Source: DASRDR01 sp035550795
GTDB taxonomy: Bacteria > Methylomirabilota > Methylomirabilia > Rokubacteriales > DASRDR01
Direction: 5' to 3'
NCBI GenBank assembly: GCA_035550795.1
Contig: DASZOL010000052.1
Span: 62,001 to 126,000 of the forward strand
DNA length: 64,000 nt
The notes under the pieces are model-generated. The model was not told the origin of the DNA. It made no database searches and saw only the letters and a program-made list of their open reading frames with translations. The translations under genes and the position numbers were made by a program. This document shows positions 8,077 through 17,129 of the stretch, piece after piece. Position 1 is the first letter of the stretch. Each line of letters begins with the position of its first letter.

Positions 8077-9465
8077 CTACCGGCCTCTGCGCGCGCCGGT
8101 CCAGGTGCCTCCGCCGGCGAACGCGTCACCGTAGCCCCACGTCCCGTTGAACTCGACACCCCCCGGAGTCGTCCGGACCCGGCCGCGTCCGCGCTGGCCG
8201 CCCGACTGCCAGACGAAGATCAGCGTATCGCCCCGGGCGATCCCCGAGATCTCGCCCTGGCCCGCGCCGTAGCTGTAGACGCCCGTCACCCGGTCACCCT
8301 GCCGCCGCAGGGCGGTCCGCGCCGGCAACGCGCCCGTGTTGTCGCTCAGCTGGCCATCGAAGACGCCGTCGAACGACGGCGCCGGCCGGCCCGGAAATGG
8401 CGCGGACGGCTCCGGCGCCGCCATCGTCTCCCCGGGCCGACGGGGTGCCAGCGTCTCGAGGCTCACCCGCTGCCCCTTCATCGCCATGAGCCGTTGCTGA
8501 TCCGGATCGGCCAGAACGGGCAGGACTTCCAGCTCGATCGCATCCGCGGTCCCGCGAATGACCTCGGCCGCCCGCGCCGGGTTCGCCTGGAGCCGGCCGT
8601 AGTCGGCCGCGTGCATGCGGAGGTACTCGCTGAGCCGCCGCGCCCGCTCAGTGGTCAGCGGGTGGGTGTCCGTCCGGAGATAGGCCTGGTACTCCGCATC
8701 GGAGCCGAAATCGGCCCGGTGCGCCACGAAGTGCGCCGCGGACAGGAACCAGAACAGGAGGCCGTCAACCGGCTGGCCGACCCGCCGCAGCACCTCGAGC
8801 GCGAATCGGTCGGCCTGGTCCTCGTTCTCGCGGGCGCGCTCGCGAGGCACGCCAGGGCCATACCCAGGGTGCCGAAAGAGGATGTGGCCGACCTCGTGCA
8901 GGAGCACGAAGCTGAGCGATTCGTTGAGGATCTTACCCGAGATCAGGTCGACGCGCGGGTCGTCGGTGGCGTTGGACGGAATCTGCAGCGCCGCCCTCGG
9001 ATCGGGGTAGCGGCCCCCGAATCGCGACGACGGCTGGTACTTGAGCATCGACACGTAGTCGGTGACGGTCTCGAGCGTATAGTTCTGGCTCTGGAGCCAA
9101 GCGTACGCCACCGAGAGGTCCGCCAGGAAGCGGATGGCCATGACGGGCAGGACGACACGCGCCGGAGCCGTAGCGAAGTACTCGAAGAGCTGACGCTCAG
9201 GGCCGCGGAGCGGGAACTGGACATCCAGTCCCTGGAGACGTCGGCGCTCCTCGGGCGTGAGCTTGGGCAGGAAGACGCTGTTGAGGTTCCAGAGAACCAC
9301 GTCACGGTAGCCGGACTGCTTCTCCTGCAGCAGCCGGTCCTCGTACATCGAGCCGTAGTCGCGGTCCGGGGCCCGGGTCTGTGCGCGCGCCTCGCCGGCG
9401 CCGGACCCGACGACGCAGAGGGCCGCCGCGAGCGTCGGGACAAGGCCGGCCCATCGCCGGCGCAT
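8077..9465 (-). CDS. Exported zinc metalloprotease (HExxH)
   Basis: Product of 462 residues. The signal peptide is RRRWAGLVPTLAAALCVVGS, ending at EARAQ. The zinc motif is LLHEVGHILFRH, and ENEDQADRFALEVL downstream is a likely source of the third ligand, as in M48- or U49-type gluzincins. The C-terminal about 110 residues (FDGVFDGQLSDNTGALPART to FNGTWGYGDAFAGGGTW) form a beta-rich domain that may bind substrate. The start ATG overlaps the TGA of the upstream membrane protein by one base (TGATG), which fixes the start and implies translational coupling. The substrate is unknown. Membership in the M48 or Lit/U49 family is tentative. Confidence 0.75.
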   Translation of the reverse strand: MRRRWAGLVPTLAAALCVVGSGAGEARAQTRAPDRDYGSMYEDRLLQEKQSGYRDVVLWNLNSVFLPKLTPEERRRLQGLDVQFPLRGPERQLFEYFATAPARVVLPVMAIRFLADLSVAYAWLQSQNYTLETVTDYVSMLKYQPSSRFGGRYPDPRAALQIPSNATDDPRVDLISGKILNESLSFVLLHEVGHILFRHPGYGPGVPRERARENEDQADRFALEVLRRVGQPVDGLLFWFLSAAHFVAHRADFGSDAEYQAYLRTDTHPLTTERARRLSEYLRMHAADYGRLQANPARAAEVIRGTADAIELEVLPVLADPDQQRLMAMKGQRVSLETLAPRRPGETMAAPEPSAPFPGRPAPSFDGVFDGQLSDNTGALPARTALRRQGDRVTGVYSYGAGQGEISGIARGDTLIFVWQSGGQRGRGRVRTTPGGVEFNGTWGYGDAFAGGGTWTGARRGR

Positions 9466-10118
9466 CACCGGCCCCTGAAGGCCCGCACGCCGCCCGCGAT
9501 GGCGCGCGGCGGCGGCTCCGGCTCTCCGTCGCGGATCCAGCGCCGGAACTCGGCGAAGGGGCCCCACGCTTCCGAGTCCCAGACGCTGGCGAGCAGGCGC
9601 ACACGGGCATCGGCAAGCGCGAGCTCGAAGTCCAGGCGCTGCTCCGGCGACACGGCGGGCGTCGCCTGCTGCCTGATCGTCTCTGCGACCCTCGTCAGCG
9701 TGCCAGCCAGCAGCACAACGTTGTTGCGTTCGGCCGTGCGGTCCTCCGGCGCCGTCTGGGCGCTCTGGGCGCCGCTGTAGCGGAGGCCGCTGACGTCCGT
9801 CGGCCCCGGGACGGTCGCGCCCGCCCAATCCCCGGACACCGCCACCGTGCGCGCCGGATTCACCTCAATCTGCACCGCCTGGTGCAGACCGTAGGCCAGC
9901 ACGCCTGCCCCGAACAGCGCGAAGAACACCCCGGGTCCTACCCGCGAGATGAAGATCGACACGCCGCCCGGGAGCTGGAGCTTCCCCGTTCCCTTCTCCG
10001 CCAGCGGCATGCTCACAAACAGCCGGTAGCCAAGCCAGATGGCGAGAGCCCCCGACAGCGCGATGACGAGCCGCTCGAGGTGTCTCGCCCCGATCCCGAT
10101 CAGTTGCGGCTCAAGCAT
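9465..10118 (-). CDS. Two-helix membrane protein, unknown function
   Basis: Not recognised. The 217-residue product has two predicted membrane segments in its first 80 residues (LVIALSGALAIWLGYRLFVS and VGPGVFFALFGAGVLAYGL). The remaining about 130 residues are soluble and helical, with the end rich in charged residues. It is translationally coupled to the downstream zinc protease (TGATG overlap) and lies 11 bases downstream of the large heme-peroxidase gene. The three may therefore be one transcript, and this protein may anchor or regulate the protease. That role is inference from position only. Confidence 0.6.
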   Translation of the reverse strand: MLEPQLIGIGARHLERLVIALSGALAIWLGYRLFVSMPLAEKGTGKLQLPGGVSIFISRVGPGVFFALFGAGVLAYGLHQAVQIEVNPARTVAVSGDWAGATVPGPTDVSGLRYSGAQSAQTAPEDRTAERNNVVLLAGTLTRVAETIRQQATPAVSPEQRLDFELALADARVRLLASVWDSEAWGPFAEFRRWIRDGEPEPPPRAIAGGVRAFRGR

Positions 10119-10129
10119 GTCCTAACCTC

Positions 10130-12997
10130 CTATCTGAAGGCTTCGTCGGCCTCGGCCCCCCTACGCGGCTTCCAGTCCAGCGCGTAGTAGTCGCCGCGGT
10201 CCCGCGCCCATGGATCGAAGACGTTGACGACTCCGGCCAGCTCGGGCTCGAGCTCCGGGATCGTCCGGAGAAGCACACGCTTCAAGGGAGAGACCTCCAC
10301 CTTACGACCGCCCGGTCTCCCCTGCTCCACCATCTTTCCGTCCGGACCGTTGTCTGTGACCCATCGCACGCCGAGGTGGCTGTAGAATTCGGGCCGGAAG
10401 CTGGAGGTGAAGAAGCGATCGCTGAACAGCCGGCGGGAGGCGTTGAGGATGAATACCTGGAGCTGCGTCTCCGAGATCGCGAACCCGTGAGGACGGGGGA
10501 ACTCCGCGAGCCAGCCGACGACGGTGTCGATGTCCTCGACGTTGTCCACGATGCTCCCGTCAGGATGACCCAGGCAGTCGTTGATCGGTGTGCCGTCGTC
10601 GTTCACCTGTGCGCTCGTGATCGGCTTAGAGGCGTCGCATCGATGCCGCCCGTACACGTCGCGCAGGACTCCGGTCAGACGCTCCTGCTCGATGCGCTCC
10701 GGGGTCCCCGCAACCAGCCGCCGATCCACGAAGTCGTCGAAGCTCGTCAGATGCCGGAGCCCGTACTGCCGCCGGAACTCGTTGAACCTCGGGACGCCGC
10801 GCTCGCGGTCTCGAATCAGGTCGAGGGCGGCCACGTCGATCTTGCCCGTCGGACTCCCGGCCCCAGGCCGCTCGAGGGCCTGCAGAAACCGGGGGTGGTT
10901 CTGGAGCGTGAGGCGGCCGGCTCGCTGGCGCCCCAGGGAGACCACCCAGCTCACGAGCCCGTGCGCATGCATCGCGGCCGTCGCCTGGCCGCGGACGGTA
11001 TCCACGACCGGGACCTTCATCCGGATGGCGGCGGGCCCGCCGTCCATCGTGCGGAGCTCGATGAGATCCGGAAGCATGGGGTGCAGTCGGTAGACGGTGA
11101 CGAACTCCTCGGGAAAGCTGAACGGCGAGCCGAAGTGGTTCGTCCCGCCGTTGACGTGCTCGGGGTTCCGAAGGCTCCAGACGTCCGTCCTCGCGGGGTC
11201 GTGGCGGCTGAAGGGCCGGCCGTCGGCGTACACGCGGCTGCCGAGCCCGAAGATGCCCGGGCCCGACGCGAGGACCGAGTACCAGGCGGTCGCCTTGTCG
11301 GCGTCCCGGGACCGGGCGAGGGACTGGAGGACCTTCGCGAGCGCAACCCGGACGAGCTCGCTGTCGCTGGCGAGCAGACCGGACCAGTTGGCCTGCAGGG
11401 CCAGGTGGAGGGGCTCGTTGTAGAGGAGCTGCGGGGTCCACTCGATCGTGTGGATCTTCGCGATCTCCGCCGCGACGACCAGGCGCGCGACCTCGAAGAG
11501 CTCGCCGGCCCCGACGTCCCGGTAGCGCAGGACCCGCTCGGGCTGCCCGGGGTTCCGCAGGCCCGAGTCGGCGGCGGGGGTGGCGGCCGCCTGCCGCCGG
11601 AACGCGTCCACGAACAGGTTGTGCTCGCGCGCGAAGACGTTGTGGAGCACGCTGAGCCCGATGCTCCAGTTGTCAGGGAATGCTGCCGCTTCCTGGCCGG
11701 ACCACCTAGCGTTGATCGGATCATCGGCCCCGAACACGGGGAGATAGCCGAGACGATCACCCGCGGCGGCGCGAGTGTCGAGAGGCAGCAGACGCAGCCT
11801 GGCCGGGTCGGCGGGATCGCGCTTGACACGGCGGCGGGACGCCTCGTCGTAGCCGTAGAGCTGAGAGGCGTCCCACCAAGCGGTGACGGTGTTGCCGGTG
11901 GTTCGAAAGGCGCGCGCGAGGTGCGCCCGGCCCCGGTGGTCGAAGATGGGCGGATCCGCCGCCTCCGCCAGCGTGGCGACGTCGACTCGGTCCGCCGCAC
12001 GGCAGCCGAGCCGGGCCTCCGCCTCGGGCGTCAACGGCCGCTCGGCCTCATCGCTCCGCTCCGTCGCGCACCCCATGCCCATCGTCTCCGACCCGTTGCG
12101 ACCCTCGGTGAGGTGGGAGAACCAGTCATGCGTCATGAACTGGATCCAGAAGGCCGCCAGCACATTGAGGGCCGGCGCCTTCTTGTAGTCGCAGCTCGCC
12201 TCGGGAGCGTTGCCGGGCAGTCCACGGCCCGCGCGGCAGGAGTCGGGCGACGGCGATACCCGGCCGAGCAGCCGGCGGCTGATCACCTGGGGGTCTGGCC
12301 TCAGCAGGCCGAGACGCGCGCCGTGGCGGTTCCGCGCGAGGTCGGTGCGGCCAAGCTCCGGAAACGTCGCCTCGAACTCCACGTTGCGGGCGAACGGCAT
12401 GCCGGTGGAGCCCATGAGGGGATTCCGGATGTCGTTGCAGATCCCGGTGAGCGCGCGGTGGCGAATCAGGTCGCCGGTGCACAGCTGCGCACCGGCTCCG
12501 CCCACGGCGGCGAAGTCCGGATGGCCCGGGGGTAGCCGCATCGCGGGCCATACCCTCAGCGCGGGACCGAGGACCCCGTCGCGCCCGCGGACGTAGTCCC
12601 GATACGTCCCGCTGTTGTCGAAGAGGTTGAAACGGATCAGCTCGACGCGCTGGTACTCCAGGTCGATGAGGGCCCCGTCGATCCCTCGCTGGTCGGGCCG
12701 CAACAGGCGAATGCCCAGGTCGGGCGAGGGCATCCGGCTGCCCCCGTCACCGGTCGCCCAGTAGCGGGGCCAGTCGACCCACGGGCCGCGGCGGACCTCC
12801 AGCGCCCGGGCTCCGCCTCGACAGCGGGCGCGCTCGTCGCCAACCTGGCCGAGAAACCGGTGAACCCGGTCCTCCGCGACCGGGCGCAGCCCGGCCCACA
12901 CGGTGCGGAGACAGGCCTCGAGATCCGCCGGCGTGTTGCCGCATCCGGCGATGAGCAGCCCCGCACCCAGGACGAGCCAGAGCGCGCGGCAGTTCAC
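10130..12997 (-). CDS. Animal-type heme peroxidase / cyclooxygenase-relative lipoprotein
   Basis: Product of 955 residues with a lipoprotein signal (LVLGAGLLIAGC, lipobox Cys19), so it is probably anchored to the outer membrane. The peroxidase-cyclooxygenase superfamily core is visible. The distal heme side is AAFWIQFMTHDWFSHL with His290. TAWWDASQLYGYDE and EHNLFVDAFRR follow, and the proximal heme side is EFVTVYRLHPMLPD with His639. Tyr636, three residues before the proximal His, matches the catalytic Tyr of cyclooxygenases and alpha- or linoleate dioxygenases, which ordinary peroxidases lack. I therefore suspect fatty-acid dioxygenase activity. Its divergent neighbour is a catalase-related protein, a pairing known in cyanobacteria for tandem fatty-acid dioxygenase and hydroperoxide lyase. 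Activity is inferred, not shown. Confidence 0.85.
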   Translation of the reverse strand: MNCRALWLVLGAGLLIAGCGNTPADLEACLRTVWAGLRPVAEDRVHRFLGQVGDERARCRGGARALEVRRGPWVDWPRYWATGDGGSRMPSPDLGIRLLRPDQRGIDGALIDLEYQRVELIRFNLFDNSGTYRDYVRGRDGVLGPALRVWPAMRLPPGHPDFAAVGGAGAQLCTGDLIRHRALTGICNDIRNPLMGSTGMPFARNVEFEATFPELGRTDLARNRHGARLGLLRPDPQVISRRLLGRVSPSPDSCRAGRGLPGNAPEASCDYKKAPALNVLAAFWIQFMTHDWFSHLTEGRNGSETMGMGCATERSDEAERPLTPEAEARLGCRAADRVDVATLAEAADPPIFDHRGRAHLARAFRTTGNTVTAWWDASQLYGYDEASRRRVKRDPADPARLRLLPLDTRAAAGDRLGYLPVFGADDPINARWSGQEAAAFPDNWSIGLSVLHNVFAREHNLFVDAFRRQAAATPAADSGLRNPGQPERVLRYRDVGAGELFEVARLVVAAEIAKIHTIEWTPQLLYNEPLHLALQANWSGLLASDSELVRVALAKVLQSLARSRDADKATAWYSVLASGPGIFGLGSRVYADGRPFSRHDPARTDVWSLRNPEHVNGGTNHFGSPFSFPEEFVTVYRLHPMLPDLIELRTMDGGPAAIRMKVPVVDTVRGQATAAMHAHGLVSWVVSLGRQRAGRLTLQNHPRFLQALERPGAGSPTGKIDVAALDLIRDRERGVPRFNEFRRQYGLRHLTSFDDFVDRRLVAGTPERIEQERLTGVLRDVYGRHRCDASKPITSAQVNDDGTPINDCLGHPDGSIVDNVEDIDTVVGWLAEFPRPHGFAISETQLQVFILNASRRLFSDRFFTSSFRPEFYSHLGVRWVTDNGPDGKMVEQGRPGGRKVEVSPLKRVLLRTIPELEPELAGVVNVFDPWARDRGDYYALDWKPRRGAEADEAFR

Positions 12998-13107
12998 CGG
13001 ACCGCGTCCCCCTCCCCGCCCGAACGACGGGACGGCCGGATCGGGTGGAACCCGACATACAATGAGACACGCGCAGACTGGACGGCTCGGCCCGGGGGAA
13101 AGGCAAG
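12998..13107. promoter_or_regulatory. Divergent intergenic region between heme peroxidase and catalase-like genes
   Basis: This 110-base gap separates two genes transcribed away from each other and must hold both promoters. It contains the less GC-rich stretch gacatacaatgagacac (about 13053-13069), a plausible -10 region for the plus-strand gene, and a GGGGGAAAGGCAAG ribosome site just before the GTG at 13108. No clear -35 box or operator palindrome was recognised. Confidence 0.35.
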
Positions 13108-14322
13108 GTGACGCTCCTCAAGGCATTCCACGACGCGGTCATCGAGCTCACCAAGCTGGAGCGCCGAATCGATCCGTTCTTTCGCCCGGCCCTCGACGGC
13201 CTTCTGCGGGAGCCGCTGGCGGCGCTGACCCAGTTCCTCATCAACCTCGGGCGCCGGGACGAGGGGCTCCGGCTCGCCGAGGAGAGAGCCTTGCCAGGCG
13301 AGGAGGCGTTCCTCGACTCGATCATCGCGGACATGGCCGCGTACATGCGCGCCCACTACTCGCCGGGCCAGTTCGAGCGCGCCGGGAACACCAAGACCCA
13401 TGGCGTGCTTCGCGGCGAGTTCACCGTGCGTGACGACGTGCCCGGGGAGTGGCGCCACGGCGTCTTCGCCGAGCCCCGGACCTACCGCGCCTGGGTTCGG
13501 TTCGCCGGGCCGGGCCCGGCGAGTCCGCCGGACATCGAGGAGGTGGGCGTCCTGAGCATCGGCGTCAAGCTGATGGGCGTGCCGGGGCCGAAGCTCCTCA
13601 GCGACGAGCGCTTCACCCAGGACTTCAGCGGCATCAGCGCGCCGACCTTCACGACGCCGGACGTCCGGGAGAACGCCAAGCTGCAGGCGGCCAGCCTGAA
13701 GGGCACGCCCCTCTTCTACTTCATCAATCCGTTCGATTCGCACCTCCTCGACGGCGTGATGCAGGGACTGTGGGCCCGGACGCACTCCAGTCCGCTGGAG
13801 ACCCCGTACTGGAGCTGCGTCGCGTATCTCCTCGGGGAGGGACGGGCCATGCAGTACTCCTTCCGGCCCCGCCCGCGGACCCGGAGCCGGGTGCCCCGGC
13901 TGCCGCTGCGCCCACCAGACCACTACTTGCGGGAAACCATGGCGGCCACCCTCCGGCAACAGGACGCCGAGTTCGACTTTCTCGTGCAGGTGCAGACCGA
14001 CGCCCACCGCATGCCCGTGGAGAACGCGTCCGTGCGCTGGCCCGAGCGGCTCTCGCGGCCGGTGCCCGTCGCGCGCCTCCGCTTGCCGCGCCAGACGTTC
14101 GATTCCCCGGCGCAGCTGGCGTTCGCGCACAACCTGTCGTTCAATCCCTGGCACTGTGTCCCCGCCCACCGTCCGCTCGGGAACCAGAACCGGGGACGGC
14201 GTCGCCTCTACGGCGAGCTGTCTCGCCTGCGGCAGTCCATGAATGGCACGCCGCACCGCGAGCCGACCGGCGACGAGGTGTTCGAGGATTCCTCGGATCA
14301 GTCACCGAAGCTCGTGAGGTAG
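13108..14322 (+). CDS. Catalase-related heme protein (hydroperoxide-metabolising candidate)
   Basis: Product of 404 residues with the compact catalase-like core but without the full length (about 480+) of true catalases. The distal heme His sits in GNTKTHGVLRGEFTV. The following strands (AWVRFAGPGPASPPD, LSIGVKLMGVPGPKLL, TQDFSGISAPTFTTPD) match the y4iL/allene-oxide-synthase-like branch. NPWHCVPAHRPLGNQNRGRR and LYGELSRLRQS form the proximal end, where a Tyr ligand (RRRLYGE) is likely. Members of this branch turn over fatty-acid hydroperoxides rather than H2O2. It starts with GTG after a good ribosome site and is divergent from the cyclooxygenase relative. Its last 25 bases overlap the convergent DyP gene. 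No signal peptide is seen. Confidence 0.8.
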   Translation: MTLLKAFHDAVIELTKLERRIDPFFRPALDGLLREPLAALTQFLINLGRRDEGLRLAEERALPGEEAFLDSIIADMAAYMRAHYSPGQFERAGNTKTHGVLRGEFTVRDDVPGEWRHGVFAEPRTYRAWVRFAGPGPASPPDIEEVGVLSIGVKLMGVPGPKLLSDERFTQDFSGISAPTFTTPDVRENAKLQAASLKGTPLFYFINPFDSHLLDGVMQGLWARTHSSPLETPYWSCVAYLLGEGRAMQYSFRPRPRTRSRVPRLPLRPPDHYLRETMAATLRQQDAEFDFLVQVQTDAHRMPVENASVRWPERLSRPVPVARLRLPRQTFDSPAQLAFAHNLSFNPWHCVPAHRPLGNQNRGRRRLYGELSRLRQSMNGTPHREPTGDEVFEDSSDQSPKLVR

Positions 14323-15809
14323 CGCAGGGCGCGCAGGCCCGGCAGGAAGAAGTACGCGCCGCCCCGGACCGTGACGAACTGCGGGAGGCCGGTGATGCGC
14401 CGGCGCACCCCCCCCGCCTGCGGGAGGGAGAACGTGCTCGTGACGGGACAGCCGGAAATGGGCCCCCGACCCCCGACGATCGGGTCGCTCTCTTCGGCGA
14501 GGCCGTCGAACTTGGTGCCCATGATCCAGGCGCTCTGCACGAACTCGAACTGCCGGGCGATGTTGGCGCCAAGGCCGATGAAGTAGAGTCCGCGCTCCGC
14601 GTCCCCCGCGCCGCCGGGCCGAAGCGCCTCCTCGACCGGCAGCGACGTGCCGTACTCTCGCCCTCGCCGGAGGATCCGATGGAAGCGGGTGGACGCGACC
14701 ACGTCCTCGCGAAAGCTCTTCCGGCCGAACCCGAGCGTCCGGATCAGGCGGCGAATGAAGCCCGCCGGGCCACCGGGCAGGTCGGCGTTGCGCGGGTTGG
14801 CGCGGCGAATGTGGGCCCCGAGCGGGCAACGCGTGCCCGCGGCATCGGAGTCGAACGTGAACTGATTGTACCGAACCCCGTCCGGCGAGCCGGTCGCGAG
14901 CCCGGCGATCGGCCGGCCGCCGACTGTGATGAGCGGCTCACCCGTCATTGCGCGGCCGACCATGGCCTCGGCCAGCGCCCGCCGCGCCTGTGGATCGCCG
15001 TTCGTCTGCCGGTGCAGGAACTGCCAGAAGCCCCGCACGTCCTGCCGGAGCTGGCGGACGACGAGATAGGTTCCGTTGCGGCCAACGTCCCGGCGGCCGG
15101 GAGCGCTGGCCGCCGGAGGCAGGTCGGCCACACGGTCGCCCTTCGGATCGATCAGCGGTCGGTCCGTGTACTTTCCGTACTCGTTGGGGTAACCGAGCAG
15201 GAACTCCCCGAGCGACACGACGTTCCCGTACTCGAGCAGGTCGCTTCCGTTCGCGGTCCTCCGCCCCTCCCAGTCGAGCACGGGCTGGCTGATGCCGTCG
15301 ACGAAGCCGAACGGCTCGACGTCGTCGAGAGGGGCCGGGACCGGGCTCTCAAGCACCTGGAACGCCCTCGCCCAGGGATCGCACGTCGCCGTCAGCGTCC
15401 AGGACTCGATCTGCCCGGGCTCGGCATAGAGGAGGACCGCGACGTGAGGCACGTTGCCGGGTCCGCCCCAGTCCCAGTGCGCGGGGTCGCTGCCGCCAAC
15501 GTCGCCCAGACGGCGGGAGCGGCTCTCCTCACCGGTCATGCCGGAGATGAACTCGGCGGAGAAACCGCGGACGACCGCCGCCGGCACCGCCAGCGCCTCC
15601 AGCCCCTCGCGCGTGAAGGCCACCTGGAGGGCCGTCCTCGGCGGGGGGGCCGTCCGGACAGCCGTGGTGACCGGGGCCGCCCGCAGCCACGCCCGGGCGG
15701 CGCCGGGATCGACGACCCGGAGGAGGAAGAAGCGTGCCTCGGTCATGTGACCGTAGCCGTAGCGCACGAGCCCCTGCACGTCCCCGTACTCGACCGCGAA
15801 AGGCGTCAT
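14298..15809 (-). CDS. DyP-type heme peroxidase
   Basis: Dye-decolorizing peroxidase of 503 residues. The family hallmark GxxDG occurs as FGFVDGISQP with Asp171, the distal catalytic acid. RCPLGAHIRRANPRNADL is the conserved segment before the heme pocket. The C-terminal strand GLYFIGLGANIARQFEFVQ is typical. There is no Tat or Sec signal, so a cytoplasmic enzyme or encapsulated cargo is likely; no encapsulin gene is present here. The likely role is H2O2-dependent oxidation of phenolic or lipid substrates. It is followed upstream on the same strand by an uncharacterised protein gene 13 bases away, so these form an operon with the GMC oxidoreductase and di-heme protein genes. Confidence 0.9.
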   Translation of the reverse strand: MTPFAVEYGDVQGLVRYGYGHMTEARFFLLRVVDPGAARAWLRAAPVTTAVRTAPPPRTALQVAFTREGLEALAVPAAVVRGFSAEFISGMTGEESRSRRLGDVGGSDPAHWDWGGPGNVPHVAVLLYAEPGQIESWTLTATCDPWARAFQVLESPVPAPLDDVEPFGFVDGISQPVLDWEGRRTANGSDLLEYGNVVSLGEFLLGYPNEYGKYTDRPLIDPKGDRVADLPPAASAPGRRDVGRNGTYLVVRQLRQDVRGFWQFLHRQTNGDPQARRALAEAMVGRAMTGEPLITVGGRPIAGLATGSPDGVRYNQFTFDSDAAGTRCPLGAHIRRANPRNADLPGGPAGFIRRLIRTLGFGRKSFREDVVASTRFHRILRRGREYGTSLPVEEALRPGGAGDAERGLYFIGLGANIARQFEFVQSAWIMGTKFDGLAEESDPIVGGRGPISGCPVTSTFSLPQAGGVRRRITGLPQFVTVRGGAYFFLPGLRALRYLTSFGD

Positions 15810-15822
15810 CGGCAGGCCTCCA

Positions 15823-17124
15823 TCACAGGAGCAGGAGCCACTCCCGCGCCTCGGCGTCGGTCATCGGAGGGCGCTCCAGGCCCGTCCGAATGCGGCTGTT
15901 TCGCTCCAGCTCGAAGGCCGTGAGACCGGGATGGGCGTTGTACCAGACCTCGGTCGCCAGCTCGTGTCGGCGAATGAAGTACTTGAACTTCTGCTCGTCC
16001 TTGGCGCCGTCGAGGACGAGCCATCGCGTCCGCGGGTACCCAACGCCGTTGGTGAACACCACGTTCAGACCGAAGGCGACCTTGTTGATGAAGTCGTCCA
16101 TGTAGCTCTCGAGGCTGCCGTCGTAGTTGCTGACGAAGAGCAACCGCCGCTTGTCGTCCAGGAAAGTCCAGCGAGCGAAGTGGATGGTGTTGACGCGCGC
16201 GAGGAACCCTCGCGTGTAGACGTGGCGGGTCGTGTAGGCCACGATCCAGAGGACGAAGATCAGGGTCGTGCGACGGAACCGACCCGGCTTGAGCGTGCCC
16301 ATCGCGCTGAACTGATTGGTGACGTCGTGATCCTCGAGGTCGGCCAGACGCTTCACGTGCTCGAGGTCCGGCCGCGGCGCGATCTCCGGGTCCGTCCGCT
16401 CCCGACGGCGGAGCAGAAACGCAAACAGCGGGAGGTACAGCAGGAGGAGGGGCAGGGCGAGCAGCAGCGCCAGGGGCACGCCCGCCGCGTGGAGAAGCTT
16501 GCGGACTCGCCAGCCGGGCGGGGTGGGCCCGGGCGGGGTCAGGGCGAGGCGGCCGGCCTGGCGCTCCCGGCCGACGAAGGCGCGCAGATCGTCGTAGACC
16601 TGCGCGGGCGCCCGCCCGGCGAGGGCCCGCGCGTTCGCGTCCAGGTACGTCTCCAGCGCCTGGCGCAGCGCGCTCTCCTCCCGGACCTGCCGGACCGTTC
16701 GTCCCACCCAGTTCACGTAGTGGGCGGCCGCCGGGTGGTCGTGCGCCTTCATCCAGGCGAGCAGGTCACCGTCCGCCGGGCGTCCCCGACAGTGTGCGAA
16801 TATGCGGTGGAGCCCCGGTCCGGCGCGCTCGCTCAGGTCCGCGAGGAGCTCGTCCGCCGGCCCGTCGCAGTCCCCCACGAAGGCGAGCGAGACGGCGTCG
16901 CGCGGCGGGGTCACTCCGTGGGCGGCGACGTCGTCCGCCGCGGGGTCGTCGAGCACGACGAAGCGTGCGAAGTGCAGACGCTCGAAGCGACCGAACGGAA
17001 CGAGGTCGTTCTCCGGATCGACCACGCCGGGCCGGCGGTTCATGGAGGCGAGCAGCGTCCGGAGGTAGCCCTCGCGTCCGGGCTCGATCGCCGCCACGAC
17101 CGCGAAGCTCGATTGAGGCGTCAT
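15823..17124 (-). CDS. Membrane-anchored protein of unknown function in peroxidase cluster
   Basis: Not recognised. The 433-residue product begins MTPQSSFAVVAAIEPGREGY. The N-terminal about 200 residues alternate strands and helices in a ferredoxin-like pattern (RFERLHFARFVVLDDPAADD). A strongly hydrophobic segment (GVPLALLLALPLLLLYLPLF) follows, and the C-terminal half repeats the pattern (VNTIHFARWTFLDDKRRLLF, then FVSNYDGSLESYMDDFINKV). The repeated FARF-V-LDD / FARW-FLDD motif suggests an internal duplication. I chose the ATG at 17124 over an upstream in-frame ATG at 17391 because the extra residues overlap the next gene. Its place between DyP and a lipocalin-like protein suggests a partner role in the same pathway. 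Confidence 0.7.
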   Translation of the reverse strand: MTPQSSFAVVAAIEPGREGYLRTLLASMNRRPGVVDPENDLVPFGRFERLHFARFVVLDDPAADDVAAHGVTPPRDAVSLAFVGDCDGPADELLADLSERAGPGLHRIFAHCRGRPADGDLLAWMKAHDHPAAAHYVNWVGRTVRQVREESALRQALETYLDANARALAGRAPAQVYDDLRAFVGRERQAGRLALTPPGPTPPGWRVRKLLHAAGVPLALLLALPLLLLYLPLFAFLLRRRERTDPEIAPRPDLEHVKRLADLEDHDVTNQFSAMGTLKPGRFRRTTLIFVLWIVAYTTRHVYTRGFLARVNTIHFARWTFLDDKRRLLFVSNYDGSLESYMDDFINKVAFGLNVVFTNGVGYPRTRWLVLDGAKDEQKFKYFIRRHELATEVWYNAHPGLTAFELERNSRIRTGLERPPMTDAEAREWLLLL

Positions 17125-17129
17125 CGTCC

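Noticed and set aside
10376..12535. 719-residue plus-strand frame opposite the heme-peroxidase gene
   Set aside because: The minus strand carries recognisable catalytic motifs; the plus frame has only biased composition and no ribosome site.
13449..15923. 824-residue plus-strand frame over the catalase-like and DyP genes
   Set aside because: Its first part is a frame-shifted reading of the catalase-related gene and the rest is antisense to DyP; no domain was seen.
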